From contig VNKQ01000010.1 of the NCBI GenBank assembly GCA_016508695.1, positions 124,001 through 188,000 on the forward strand: a stretch of 64,000 bases of DNA. The letters run 5' to 3'. The notes beneath the pieces are model-generated. The model was not told the origin of the DNA. It did no database searches and worked only from the letters and a program-made list of their open reading frames with translations. The DNA is from Hyphodiscus hymeniophilus (Eukaryota > Ascomycota > Leotiomycetes > Helotiales > Hyphodiscaceae). A program made the position numbers and the translations under genes. Below, in pieces: positions 21,513-33,731 of this stretch (the stretch's first letter is position 1; every line of letters starts with the position of its first letter).

Positions 21513-24500
21513 TCATAAAGCCCACTCGTTCCTATCATCCGAATCCAGTACGAACGGCTCGTCTATGCGCTTGATCGCGAAGTCGCTGCAGAGGATGCTG
21601 TGCGATGTCAGTTGATGCTCTCGCCAAGCGCGAGATGTGAGACAGGGATGGAAAGAGATAGGGAGGGCTCACCAAGCAGAAGCCACCAGCCCATCCAACT
21701 CTGCAATAGCGGCATCCCTCTTCGCCCCCGCAACGATCCCCTTGCTGATGGTCATCTGCAACTCCTTGATCCTCTTGCTCTTCCCCAAACCCACCTGCTC
21801 CATGACCTTCCTGCCCAGGCAATCGCTGTGAAAGGCATGCTGGCAGGGAAACACGAAGAACTGCCTGCTCAGCAACGGCAGAGTGCACACATAGCATTTC
21901 TCGCCCGGCTCGACTATCGCATATCGATGATCTAGCGCGGCGATATCGATCTTGATGTTAGTGGCGGTTTGTGAGGATTCGTCCATTTCTTTCTTCAAGA
22001 CATCAATGTTGCGGCTGTAGTCCTCGAGTGCGGCGCATATCTCCTCTTTGAAATCGTCGATCACCACGAAATCTGGGAAGAAGGGGATCAGGTCTTCGAT
22101 TTTGAGCAGGTCACAGCGTTTCATAAATTCGATCGCTGTCTTGATCCCGTTGGACTGTGAAATTACCTTTTTGGCTACTGTCAGCCAGAGCTTCTTACGC
22201 AAAGGAGGATTTGACATGGGGCGATCAGCTATGAGAGATGCGAGTTCAATCTCGGAGTGGTCGAGGGCTAGCTCTACGGCTTGGAGATATTGACCCATTG
22301 TGCTGTAAATGTGGACGCATGATTGGACGCGGGAGTGTTCAATGCACAGACGGAGGGCGAAGTCGGAATCGAAGCTTGGCTCGTCGCCCTGAGTCTCGAG
22401 GTATGCTAGGAGAGCAGACTCGTCTTTAGAAGGGTGGGCAGCATAGATGGAGATGAGTGTGTTGTGAACTGCGGAATCGGTCGAGTTCAGCTGGTTTATT
22501 ACATTCAGGAGGTAGCGTACAGCTTGGTTCTGGGAAAGTGGTCCTTGGAAGTTGCGGTCGTAACTCAGAAGAGCCGGAATGAGGTTTCGGGCTTTCAGTA
22601 TCGGGTGTCGCATTAAGATGTCGACGAGTTCGTTGGCAACATGTGTAATGAGCCCGCTGCTGTATCGATAGAAGATTTCGGGCTCCGTCTGCTTCTTCAA
22701 CACATCCAAGGCCTCCCTCCAACGTTCTCTTTGAATCCAATACGATAGGACATAGTTGTAATCATTTACAGCACTTGCAAAGAAAAGTAGCTCCTCTTCT
22801 CTCCCGTGACTGCTGATTATGTCGTATGTTGTCCTCTTGTCCAGATCCGAGCTGTACTTTTTGACAAAACCTTGGAACTCTGTCCGTATCGTGTCTAGTT
22901 GGTCTTTTGTTTGGGCTGGATTCAACGTTTCCGACAACTCGGCCTTAGTGATAATGGTATCATCAAGAGAATTGAGCTTGGACATGAAGATTTCCACCAG
23001 CCAACTCGCAATCATGATACGTTGCATGATATGAGACTTTCTGTATGTGGTGATCTTCGTCAAGAGGTACTTTCGCAACGCATCTTGTTGATCATTGTCT
23101 ACAAATGTCAAAGCAACTTGTTCAAACGCTTTGCTGCTCTTCCCATAAACTCCTGCGGCCTCGAGATATGATCCTTTGCTGATCAGATAGTCTCCAGATG
23201 CGGTCGCCACAGCATCCTTCTGCGCAGGGCCTTTCGCATATCGTAAAGCTGCATCAAAATGCTCGGTTTGCAACATTACTTTCCAGACGTCTCTATCCTC
23301 CTCTGTCACAACGATTTCGTAGATCTCTTGCTTTGTAAAGAGCCAGAAGGTGTTTTTCTGCTGATCCGCAAACAGCCCGAGTGCTTCCTGGCCCGGATCA
23401 AGAACGACTTGATCAAATACCACTCTGTCATCCAGTCGGTTCACGGCTATGACGCGTCCTCCCATTAGATGAAGGATGTGCCATTGGGTTAACGCAATCG
23501 AACTAATCGGGTCCTGAACAGCCTTTCTCCGACCACCTGAGGACTCCGTAGCTGGCAATTGGGATCTAGGCAGCAATTTTGCCTCCGCGAGCAGCTTATT
23601 TCCTAGGTCTGGGGACGCTGGGTGGGTAAGTAGCCTCCCATAATACACTCCTTGTGATGAAAGCCACGCAAATATTCGATCAGGGGAGAGGCTCTCCAGT
23701 GAAGTAGAGTCTGGGGCGTCTGGGGATACCACCAACTCAGATGAAGCTGCTGCGGATGCCTTTGAGATTTCATGAATCGCGGGCTGCTCGGTCTCAAAGA
23801 GCCGTGTGAAGATCGATGCCCCTCCTTCATGTGCCGCTCTCCCTATTTTTCCAACCAGATGTAGTAGCCTGCTCTGGGTAGCAATGACGACCCTCCGCAC
23901 GTCAGGCTTTCCAGGTATGAGGTCCACCCACAGTCCAGTAACAGGTCCATCAGGGACTTTTTGCAGTGTCTTCAGATACTTGTCCTCTTTCCTGTAGAAT
24001 TCCGTAGATGTCTCGATGTAGCCTTCGTAGATATTTCCATCTGATGCGCCTATGAGGATTTCTCGAGTAGATGCGGTGGGTAAAGAAGGGTTCCATGCTA
24101 TGCATTCTATCGAGACACCGCGAAGTCGAGACAGAGGCCTAGGTTGCCGTGATTGTGTATGCAGGTAGTAGTTCTCTCCAAGAGACGTACAAATTATAAG
24201 ATGGGAGGCGGTCGGATCTAGGAACATGCGCCGTATGACTCCAATTTCAGAGGTCTTCTTCGGGAGATCAATATCTATCTCAAAATCAGTACCCAGACAC
24301 CCCTCCAGCTAGAGTCGCATACCATCAATTTCCGCAGGGTTATCGAGATCTATACGAATGACTCGGCCATTCGAGAGGGCTAGAACCAAGACGTTGTTTG
24401 CAACTTGCGCCGCAACGAAGTCGGAAGCAATGGAGAACTGGAGCTGCACAAGCTCAACGTTGAAAATTGGTAGGGTGTTCTCGTTGAGATCCGGTAGGCT

Positions 24501-24539
24501 TCGTGCGGCTACATAGCCGTTTGACGGGTCGAGAGCCAT
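21513..24539 (-). CDS. VPS18: vacuolar sorting protein VPS18 (PEP3)
   Basis: Vps18 is a core subunit of the HOPS and CORVET tethering complexes that dock endosomes and vacuoles. Three exons, 24539-24323, 24274-21673 and 21597-21513, give 967 residues; the introns are 48 and 75 nt. The N terminus is a beta-propeller region with the family stretch DIDLPKKTSEIGVIRRMFLD across the first splice, followed by HLIICTSLGENYYLH. The middle is an alpha-solenoid (clathrin-repeat-like: EPEIFYRYSSGLITHVANEL, LLAYLETQGDEPSFDSDFAL, RCDLLKIEDLIPFFPDFVVI). The C terminus is a RING-type zinc domain: CYVCTLPL, FVFPCQHAFHSDC, and a last Cys pair CILC. Intron 2 splits the codon of the first Cys in that pair (TG then C). 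The closing IKRIDEPFVLDSDDRNEWAL is typical. A retroelement begins 181 bp upstream of the ATG. Confidence 0.96.
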
Positions 24540-24714
24540 CCGTCAAGAAGAAGAGTGCTACCTCATGATCCTTGATGCAAGAGCTCGAGGCTGCGATGTC
24601 CAAGGCTGGGATCATAGCTTCAGGAGTTCGGCAGACGGTAAGACTTGTCTAAGCAGGTCACATGTCTAGTATCACGTGCAAAAGTTCCAGTATCAGTTTC
24701 ACAAGATGTGCATA

Positions 24715-24719
24715 ATTCC
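24715..24719. repeat. 5' target-site duplication ATTCC
   Basis: The five bases just before the first LTR are repeated exactly at 31165-31169 just after the second LTR. Five bases is the usual duplication for Ty3/gypsy integrase. Confidence 0.9.
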
Positions 24720-24862
24720 TGTTAGGGAATGCTCCCTTACCATACTGTACCTATACCTCGCTTAGCCCACTAGCGTTCCCACAGGGAATATATGTAGCTT
24801 CCCTATACTTAGCTTCTTAATTATACTTAATTACCTTACTGCAAATAGAACGTTGTCTTACA
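24720..24862 (+). repeat. 5' LTR (143 bp)
   Basis: Begins TGTTAGGG and ends TTACA, with TG...CA termini. It matches the 3' LTR base for base except for eight transitions. It keeps many CpA/TpG dinucleotides (for example CCCACTAG, CTGCAAAT) and so is far less mutated than the interior. Confidence 0.95.
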
Positions 24863-26879
24863 AATAGTAACAATACTGTTAGAGCTTTTGTTTCTACTAG
24901 CCTAGGCACTAGGAAGTAAAGAACTAGATCTCAAACCGATTACTAGAAGACCTCCTTATAAACAATTCCGCTAGAATCGATAATCTTATTTTATAGGCCG
25001 TATAACTATACAAACTCTATTTATATTCTTAAACCTTTTATGCGAAATTATTAAAAGAATAACTAGAAGAAATCCGAGCTATTTATAACTAAATCCCTTT
25101 TGCAAAATTTAATATTATTATTATACCTTCTAACTAGATTAATAAATATAATAACGCCCTATAAGCTACTAAAGACCTTATCTCGATACTATTTAAAACC
25201 TTAATATTACTCGACGTATACTTAGCTTCTTTATCTCTTTTTCTTTTAACGTAAGATAAGAGATTAAGTATACCTCCTAATATAAGTAGTAGCGGAAATA
25301 GAATCTTTAGTACTAGACTTACTCCCTTAGTAGCTCTTTTAATAACATTATCGAATACTTAATTTCAAAGCCTCTTAGTAACTTTAACTAATATTAATAA
25401 TAATAATATTCCGCTCTCTTTACCTTATAATAAATCCTTTAAACTATACGAGTTAAGTATTTTCGAACCGAATAATAAAGCCTATAATAACGAAATCCTC
25501 GATAATAAGACGGTTTATTATAATATATTTAGCTTTATACGCTATATATATACTAAGGTTTAGCCTTTAAGAGCCTAAACGAGCGAAAAGATTATAGTAA
25601 AACTCGATTAGTATTTATATAGTAAAGCTAAAGCTTAGTATACGTTAAAGATTTCGGATATAATACGAGTAGGGCTAAGAATAAAAGTTAAATTATAGTA
25701 TATCAAATTAGAAGCCCGCTTCTAGAAATCTCTAAAAAACGCTCTAACTCGACTAAAGAATTTAAAGTACTTTATTTATAATACTTGCAATCGAAAGGAC
25801 TCTAAAAAATATATTTAAGCTATCGTTATTAATTCTCTTAGCGCTAGTATTATAACGTTAGAAGTAATACAAATTCTTATAATCTACTAATATTTGGTAC
25901 TAGAATTAAGAATAATAATCCTAATCCCTATATTAGCGACTATATTAATTAACTTTATCAAATACCTTATAATAATTAAATTAACTTAGTTCGATATTTA
26001 TAATAAGAATTAACGTTTTTAGAACTTATATTAATCTTTATTTTAGTTATTTCTTTTATTTTAGTCGTTTTCTTTCGCATAGCAAAATTAAAATTAAAAT
26101 CCTCGTTTATAAGGAAATTAGAATAACAAACTAACTTATACTTTAAAGTCTAAAGACAAGGCAATAAAATAAAAGCCTACGAGATAATATTAACTAGATT
26201 AAAAACAATAGCCTTAATACCCTTAATACTAGAATTAGAATTATAATCGTTATAATAAGAAAAAGAATTTCTAGAATACTTTATAAAAGGTAAAAGCGTT
26301 TTAAACGGAAGAAAAGGAGAATTAAGAATACGTAAACGCAATAAATAAAAACTTAAAAGATTAAGAGGGGAATAGTTATAACGATTAATAGTATAAAAGA
26401 ATAGAATAATATAAATAAGACAAGGTAAACGCGAATTGGGTAACTTTAGATATTAAGCGAAATATTAACTTAAATACTTAAAATTAAGGCCCGAATATCT
26501 AAGATTTAGAAATTTATATAAGAAATCGAAAACTTAAGGGGTTTACTTTAAATTCTAATTTTTAATACTTAAAGGCAAAATCTAGATATTAATTTAATAT
26601 TCTTAAACTAAAACACTTATATAAAATCTATTACTTAAAATTCCCCTTAAGTAACTTATTATATAAATACCTTTATACTTATAAGAGTCCGCCTTATATT
26701 TAACCTCGATTTACAATAGTTAAAGATATCTAATAATATCTAAACCCAAGCCTAACTCTTATTTAAGAACTACTACTAGTATATTTTTATACTAAACTAA
26801 GCCTTTAAGTCGTCTTATTTATAATACTAATATCGATTAACCCTCTAGGATATACTTTCCGAGGTAAAAGATACGCGTA

Positions 26880-29800
26880 GCTAAAAGTCGCTATTAAGTC
26901 CCCCTATAATAACTAAGATATAGCCTATCTAGACACTAGCTATAGTATATTACTTGTAAATTCTAAATTCCTTATAAAATATATACTTACGATAAAAGTA
27001 CTTATAATACTTATACTAATAACCGTTTAGGGTATAAGTATAACCTTATATAATGCTACTAAGTTCGCTAAGCTTAAAATATTTATCTTTAGCGAAAATA
27101 AGCTCGTTACTCGCATTTTTAGAGAAGTATATATTATTAACGACTTAAGAGCGAATATATTACTTAGAATTAATATAGCTATTCTAAAAGAATAGCTAAT
27201 TAACCTCGATACGTATAAACTTATAATACTGTATAACGCGAATATAATAGTACTTATTATAGTTAAAGCCTTTTAACCTAAGTAGAGATCTATTCTAATA
27301 TATTCGAAATCCAAAATTAAAATCCCTTTATAATTAAGAAGAATAATTCTAATTTCAAGTAAGAAAAGTACTCTTTAATTAATAAAAGAATAAGACTTTC
27401 TATATAAGTTAATAGTATCTTTAAATTTTATAACATTTTTATAGCTCTTTAATAGCAAATATAGTTTAGTCCTCGTATAAAATAAATATATATTCTCTAT
27501 ATTTATTAGTAAAAATATATTATTAGAATATATTAAAGACGATAATTACGATTAAATACTAAAAGTAGACAAATAAGACGTCTATTACCTTATAGTAATA
27601 GTAATAAAGGAGGCCAAAAAATCGCTTATACTTAAGGGTATTCTAATATCCGTCTCTTAAGCTAATAAGAAAACGCTATATAATAGTATTATAATTTGGA
27701 GATCTCAATATAAATAAGTTAAATTAATAAAGCTTATAAAGTATTTCTCTAACGTCTAGCAAAATAGAAAAAGCTTCGCGATTCTCCTAAATAGCAAATA
27801 GCTTTATATTCCCTTAATTAATAACTAGGAAGCAAAATATAAACCTATATAGGCTTATATTTACTAATCGAATAAAGCTAATTAAAAAGCGATTGATAAG
27901 GTGTTTAATAAGTTATATAAGTAGGGTAGATTACGTTAGATAATAGAGCCTATATTATTTAGCTTTCTTTATTTTGTTATTTAAAAAATAATAAAATAAG
28001 AAAGGAAGGCTAGGGTTATTATTAATATTAGAGTATTAAATCAAATAACTCTTTATAATATATACCTAATTTTACTTTAAGCTAATATTATTAGCGCAAT
28101 CGCAAATTGCTACTATATTTTAGTCTTTAATTACGTATTATTTTTCTTTTAATAGCTAACTTCTCTTAAAGATTAGTATTATCTTATAATAATCTTTTAT
28201 CGCAATTAAGAAACCTTCCTTTGCCTTATAATGGGATTTCGAAATAATATTTAGTACGTATAGCGTATAATAGACTAATTACTACGCCCGCTACGCGATT
28301 TCGTACGAGTATATATCGATAATCTTATAATCTTTTTAAAATCCTTTAAAGACTATATTAATTATTTATCTTAAGTCTTATATATTATTAGACAACAAAA
28401 TATTTAGCTATTAGCTAAGAAGTCCTTCTTATCGTACCTATTAGTATAGCTATTAGGACAAAAGGTTAATACCTTAGGGTTGTCTATAGACGAAGAAAAG
28501 CTAAAAGCGATTTTATTATTAAAATTTCCCCTAAATCTCAAATAACTTAATTATTATCTTGGCCTTACTAATTTCCTCTAGTATTATATTCGAGACTACG
28601 CTATTATTACTACGCCGCTTAAGAATAGAAAAGCCAAGCTATATTATTAGCTCCGATTTATAAATATTATAATAAAACTAAAATAATAGCGTATAGTAGC
28701 GAAAACCCTACTCGATAATTTATTACAAGAGAAGAAACTTACTTTTAAAGAAACTTAGGCGCGATTTATATTGCTAAGTATACTTTATTACTATAATTAC
28801 GAGAAAACGCTTTTTGTTAATATAAATATATTAGGTCTAAGAATTAAAGTAATAGTATATTACTCTAATATTAACCTACTTACCCAAAAATCAATATAAC
28901 TAATTATCTTCTTATTGCGTTACTTGAAAGTTATAAAGCGTAATTACTAGCTTATAAAGCTCGAAATATCTAGTCTAGTATAAGTTATAGTTAAGCTAAG
29001 ACATCTTATTAAAGCCGCAAAAATAGATATAGTAATTTTCACTAATTATAGCGTGGCGATATAAATTGTAACTTAAACCTTAATAACGACGATAAGCCTT
29101 ATTAGGATAAACACTCGATATTTATAGAGTTTAGAATTTCTATCTCGATTTAAAATCTATATTTAATATAAGCCTAGTAAACTAAATATCGTTACAAATT
29201 TACTATTAAGACTTGATTCTTATAATAGTAATCAAAACTTAGAAAGTCAAGTAGTAGCTTTATATATATTATTTATAATAATAAGAATAAATAAAAGCTA
29301 TATATATCTAGTTATAATAGTTTAGATTACGCTAGAATTAATTAAAGAAATTAAGGAAGTATATAGAAAAGACAAAAGATACTTAAGAATTTTCGAAATT
29401 CTAATAAATAATAACAAATTATAGGAAAACGCAGCAAAGCTATTATTTAAAATCAATAATAAGTTAATTATAGTAAAACTAGACAAACTATATTAGACCG
29501 AGAGACTAGTTATTCTAAAAGCTATATTAAGCAAATTCCTCGATACGGCGTATAATACCTAAGGCTATTACGGTTTTATTTAATTATTCTAAACGATTTC
29601 TAAGAAATTTTATATTTTCGATATTTTAAAGGCAATTCGGGTATATCTCTAGTATTACTACCCTTGCTAGATTATATAAATACTTAGGCACTACTCCTAT
29701 AGATCTCTTTAGCCGATTATTACCCTTCCTCGAATTTTTTATATTATTACTATTAATTTTATCCTTGTAATACCCTTAACTATTTAAGGCTTTAATTATA

Positions 29801-30700
29801 TTATAACCGTTATTAAGAAACTATCTAAAGTAATTACTCTTATACCCGGTAAGAAGGATTAGAGTAGAGTATAATAAGGATAAGTATTAATTAACCGACT
29901 ACTCCTCTTTCTTTAAGGTTTGCCTTTTATTATTATTTTAAATAGGGACCCTAAATTTATAAGTTAAATATAGCAAACAATCTTTATATATCTTAAGACT
30001 AAGATATTATTCTTAATAATATAATACCTATAGACTAACGGATTAATAGAACAAATAAACTAATATATTAAAATTACTTTTTACTATTTTATAATAGGGC
30101 TTAATAATATCGCGGAATAGCTAAGTCTTATTCCCCGTATATATATAATAATCGTAATAATAACCGCTAGAAGTATAGGAATATTATTATTAGAACTTTT
30201 ATTCGGATAGTATAGTCGCAACCTATTAGATATTATTACAGACTTACTTATCGATATAAGTAGTGCTAAAATTATAGTAAGCAAGTAAGATTAAGTAGTA
30301 TTTCTAGCTATTACGTCTAAAGCAAAGAGACGAGATATAGTAATTAGTAATATAAATAAACTATCGCTCCTCTTAGCCGTAAATATATTAAAGCTATTTA
30401 TATTAACAATAAAAAAGTATTACAATAACAAGTATTAAAAGATATTCTTTAAACTAAACGATTTTATACTCCTTTGACTATATAAAGAATATAATATTCT
30501 TAGCTTATAGGATTAGAACAAAAAACTTAAGTAATAATTCGCCGGCCTATTTAAGGTTTTAAAGCGAATTGGTAAGCTAGCGTATTATATTGAACTTCCT
30601 TTATCGATAAAAATACACCTTATTATTAGTATTATATACCTCGAGAAATCGCCTAATTTAACAAAAGACTTATTTAAAAGGATTTTAGATACAATAAATA
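26880..30700 (+). pseudogene. degraded gypsy pol (protease-RT-RNase H-integrase)
   Basis: Reading one plus-strand frame through the stops shows the whole pol. The protease active site is near 26932, as DTSYS where DTGCS is expected (GGC to AGC, a TpG-to-TpA change). Reverse transcriptase runs from about 28006 (KARVIINIRVLNQITL, then a segment ending CLIMGFRNN, then RYAISYEYISIIL where the YxDD box should be). The RT/RNase H joint LGLTNF is at 28558, and KPSKLNIVTNLLLRL lies near 29170. The integrase core has INFILVIPLT near 29752 and TNGLIEQ at 30034. The C-terminal GLFKVLKRIGKLAYYIELP motif (normally GPFKVLxRIG) starts at 30544. All these landmarks share the same codon register, so the damage is by substitution and not by frameshift. 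Confidence 0.88.
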
Positions 30701-31021
30701 CTACTATCCCACGGCAAGTAAGGGATAATAGAAAGGAACTAATACTAAACATTAAGAAAATTCTATGTAAACAAGTTATTAAAAAGAGAGCTAGAAAGTT
30801 AATCGAATTCCTTATACGATTTGTTAGTCTTATAGTAAAATACGACAAGTAATTAATATTTAGAGACGTGCCTTTGCAAATAAGAAGGGACTTTAAGAGA
30901 AGAGAATTTATATAAGTAAAAATAACGATTAGCTATTAATATTCTAACGTTCTAATAGTTATTTGCTCTCTATCGCTAGTAATTTTACTTTGGGGCAAAG
31001 TATATTTTTATCAGCGGGACC

Positions 31022-31164
31022 TATTAGGGAATACTCCCTTACTATACTATACCTATACCTCGCTTAGCCCACTAGCGTTCCCACAGGGAATATATATAGC
31101 TTCCCTGTACTTAGCTTCTCAATTATACTTAATTACCTTACTGCAAATAGAACGTTGTCTCACA
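31022..31164 (+). repeat. 3' LTR (143 bp)
   Basis: Begins TATTAGGG (the terminal TG has become TA) and ends CTCACA. Eight transitions separate it from the 5' LTR, all of CpA/TpG versus TpA type. The ATTCC duplication follows at 31165-31169. Confidence 0.95.
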
Positions 31165-33731
31165 ATTCCTACGCTATTGGAGGGTACTTCTATTTTTAAA
31201 CGAGCTTTCTTCTGTGAAACGTTGAATGCCATCCAGTCACTTTGCATTAAAACGCAATCTCGGGAAACGCCTACTCATGCATATTGAAGCCACAGTTAGG
31301 GGGAAAACCGCCGAAGAGACGGCAATCATTGAGGCTGAAGGAAGACCCTTTTATTTTTGATATCGGAAGATCTCCAATGCTTCTGCAATCGAGGGGATGT
31401 ATCATGTTTTCCTCACGAATGACACTCAATACGATTGCGAGAAGGAAGTTTCGGGATCTTGATTCTTGAACCAGCATCAAGCCAACTGGTTGTCTACAGT
31501 GCAAGGCTGAGAATAGAAAGACCGAATTGGAAAGTATTGGTGGTCGGCACCCTGGAAGTACGAAAGGATTCTGTAAGGCCCCGTTGAAACTCACTCACAG
31601 CCTCATTGGACGATGGGCACTCTCGAGTCTGTTCTCTGCAGCTCCGGCTGGGTTGTCCCCAGATGGCAGCGGAATTTGGCATGTAGGCGGTGATGGCTAC
31701 TGAGTGCTGACATTGTTGTCGGAGGAATGCTTCATTGCGTTGCTTTTCGTTTCACCAGCTGACCGTTCTTGTGCGCTCGCAAGAAACATTTACAATTGAT
31801 GGAGTGGAGCCAGGAGTGCGCGTGTTCAGCGATGTATGGGACTGGTTGATTGATGTTGGAAGGTTGGCGTCTTAGAAATTAGAGTTTGCCCTGAACTCAA
31901 TTGCTCACTCTCTTGCAGGTTGAGTAAGTCAACTGTTCTGTTTCCCCTGAGCTTACACAGATGAAGCTAGATAGGAGGCTTATTAGAGATCTCGCGAAGT
32001 GTAGCAGGCTGCGTGTAGGTACTGTAGGATATGAGATTCTGAGATATCATATCTTACATCGCGAGTCATCGAGGTGGCTGCTAAGGTCTGAGACAGATTG
32101 TAGACCTCCACGATCCATATCAGCTTTATCAACACTGTACAGTCGATCGGAAATGGGAATGTTTGACATCCTGATAGATCTTGTCTCTGACGGGGGTTCC
32201 CTGGTTCTCCGGCATTGAAAGCCTGAAAGGTGGCATTGAGATCTACAGTATGCAACCTCTTGGGAACCACTTCAGACGAAGGGAGGCTCCTCATGACCTC
32301 ATGTAAAGTGTTGATCCACCGAGATCTGCTGCTAAGGGCACACTCTGATCACGATTCACCCGATAGTAGTCCGCTGGTTGTATATCTGAGGGCAGGGGAG
32401 GACGAGGATTTCTGCTCGGGGATTATTGCGGATGATGAGTTGAATGAATGATTTGATCGTCTGCACGGATGTATTTTTGGGCAGAATTGCCAAACATTCG
32501 ATGTTTCGAGTAGAAGCTGGCGCCATCAAGCTCGCTGCATGACGATTGGCTGGGACGATCAAATATGGGCGGGCTGTTCAGCCACTATCAAGCTACAGTA
32601 TCAGTGGATAGGATGTGGACCAGGGGACGATGGACTGGATAGAAATCATAGGAAATGAGACAAAAGACAAAAGACACAAAAGACACGAGACACGGAGAGT
32701 ACAGTAAACAAATAATAATGCCAATTGCCGAACTTCAGCCTCTGCAAAGCACACCATCTCACCCATCTCACCTGTTACTCCATCACGAACAGTCAGTCAG
32801 TCCGTCTTGGCGCAGTTGAATGGCTGTCGGGGAGACAAGAACCGCCTGGATTTATTTCTAGGAACACAAGTCCCAGAGCTCCTTTGGTTTTGTAACCAAA
32901 AACAATCCCTTTCAACAATATTCAACAATATTCTCAACATTGCTCTTTCTTTCTTCCTTCTTCTTCTTTCAAACAATCAATCAGTCTTTGTTCTGTTTCC
33001 TACCCAGAGCCAGGTTGAGACTTGTTCCGTCGCCCGTGCAGAACCTCTGGGTCCCACTCTCGGACTCTCCCCCTCCTCCTCTTCTCTCCTCCTCCCCCTG
33101 ACACGAACCCCTCTCCCCCCTGTTCCGCGTTTCAAATCCACCCACAAGAAGCGCGCGAGATCCTCCACCCAATAATCGCTGGCTCTATCCTACACGGAGC
33201 AGTGAGCACCACTCCCAAGTCAAAGTCAGAAGCCAAATCCTCACGGTCCTTCGTCTCCGGTCAACTGTTCAAAGTCTCTATCCTCCATCCGATCACTGCT
33301 CTAATAATAATCATCATCATCATAATCGTCGGATTGAGCCACGGTTGACTTGCACCAAACGCCTAATAAGGGGCTTCTACAATCGCTCATTGTTCCCCCA
33401 TATCCGCTTGTTCTACCCGAAGCTGCAGCTTCTTCCTGCACAAGACGAATTAATCTCCCATCCGAAACCATCACCACCAGCCGCGTCGTTGTCTCGACGA
33501 GAATCATATCCCTCTCCGAAACCAAGAGTATCATACCACTCCGCACAAAGATCTTGGGTTCAGAGAAGGCATCGCAAGTCAGGCAGGTCTTGGGCGGTCG
33601 GGAATAGCTCACGACTACTCTTATACAGGACCGGGCACCACTCCCTCATCTAAACCAGCAGGGCATCGGATCTAATCCCAACTCTCGAATCCCTCACAAT
33701 TCTACTTCATGAGTAACTAAGTGTTATTACG
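31165..33731. other. interval between retroelement and STE11, including the STE11 leader
   Basis: The first 1.5 kb has ordinary base composition but no recognisable gene on either strand. From about 32700 the plus strand becomes pyrimidine-rich (runs such as CTTTCTTCCTTCTTCTTC and CTCCCCCTCCTCCTC), typical of long fungal 5' leaders, and very likely belongs to the STE11 transcript. It has short upstream frames, at 32718, 32820 and 33709. An AAAGACA-rich simple stretch lies at about 32658-32692. The transcription start cannot be read from sequence. Confidence 0.45.
33709..33720 (+). promoter_or_regulatory. three-codon upstream ORF of STE11
   Basis: ATG AGT AAC TAA ends 11 bases before the STE11 start codon. 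If it lies on the mRNA, as is likely from its closeness, scanning ribosomes would meet it immediately before the main start. Effect on translation is inferred. Confidence 0.5.

Larger units (their letters stand above)
24720..31164 (+). mobile_element. Ty3/gypsy LTR retrotransposon, RIP-inactivated
   Basis: A complete element of 6445 bp bounded by 143-bp LTRs and a 5-bp duplication (ATTCC). The interior is extremely AT-rich and almost free of CpA and TpG while TpA is everywhere, the pattern left by repeat-induced point mutation. Protein relics on the plus strand run in gypsy order: protease, reverse transcriptase, RNase H, integrase. Stops are frequent and often sit where CAA or CAG codons would be expected. 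No intact frame remains, so the element cannot move by itself. It lies between VPS18 and the STE11 region. Confidence 0.95.

Noticed and set aside
30084..30848. minus-strand frames with hydrophobic Ile/Leu-rich products in the retroelement
   Set aside because: They are antisense shadows of AT-rich RIPped pol; the Ile/Leu richness comes from composition, not from a membrane protein.
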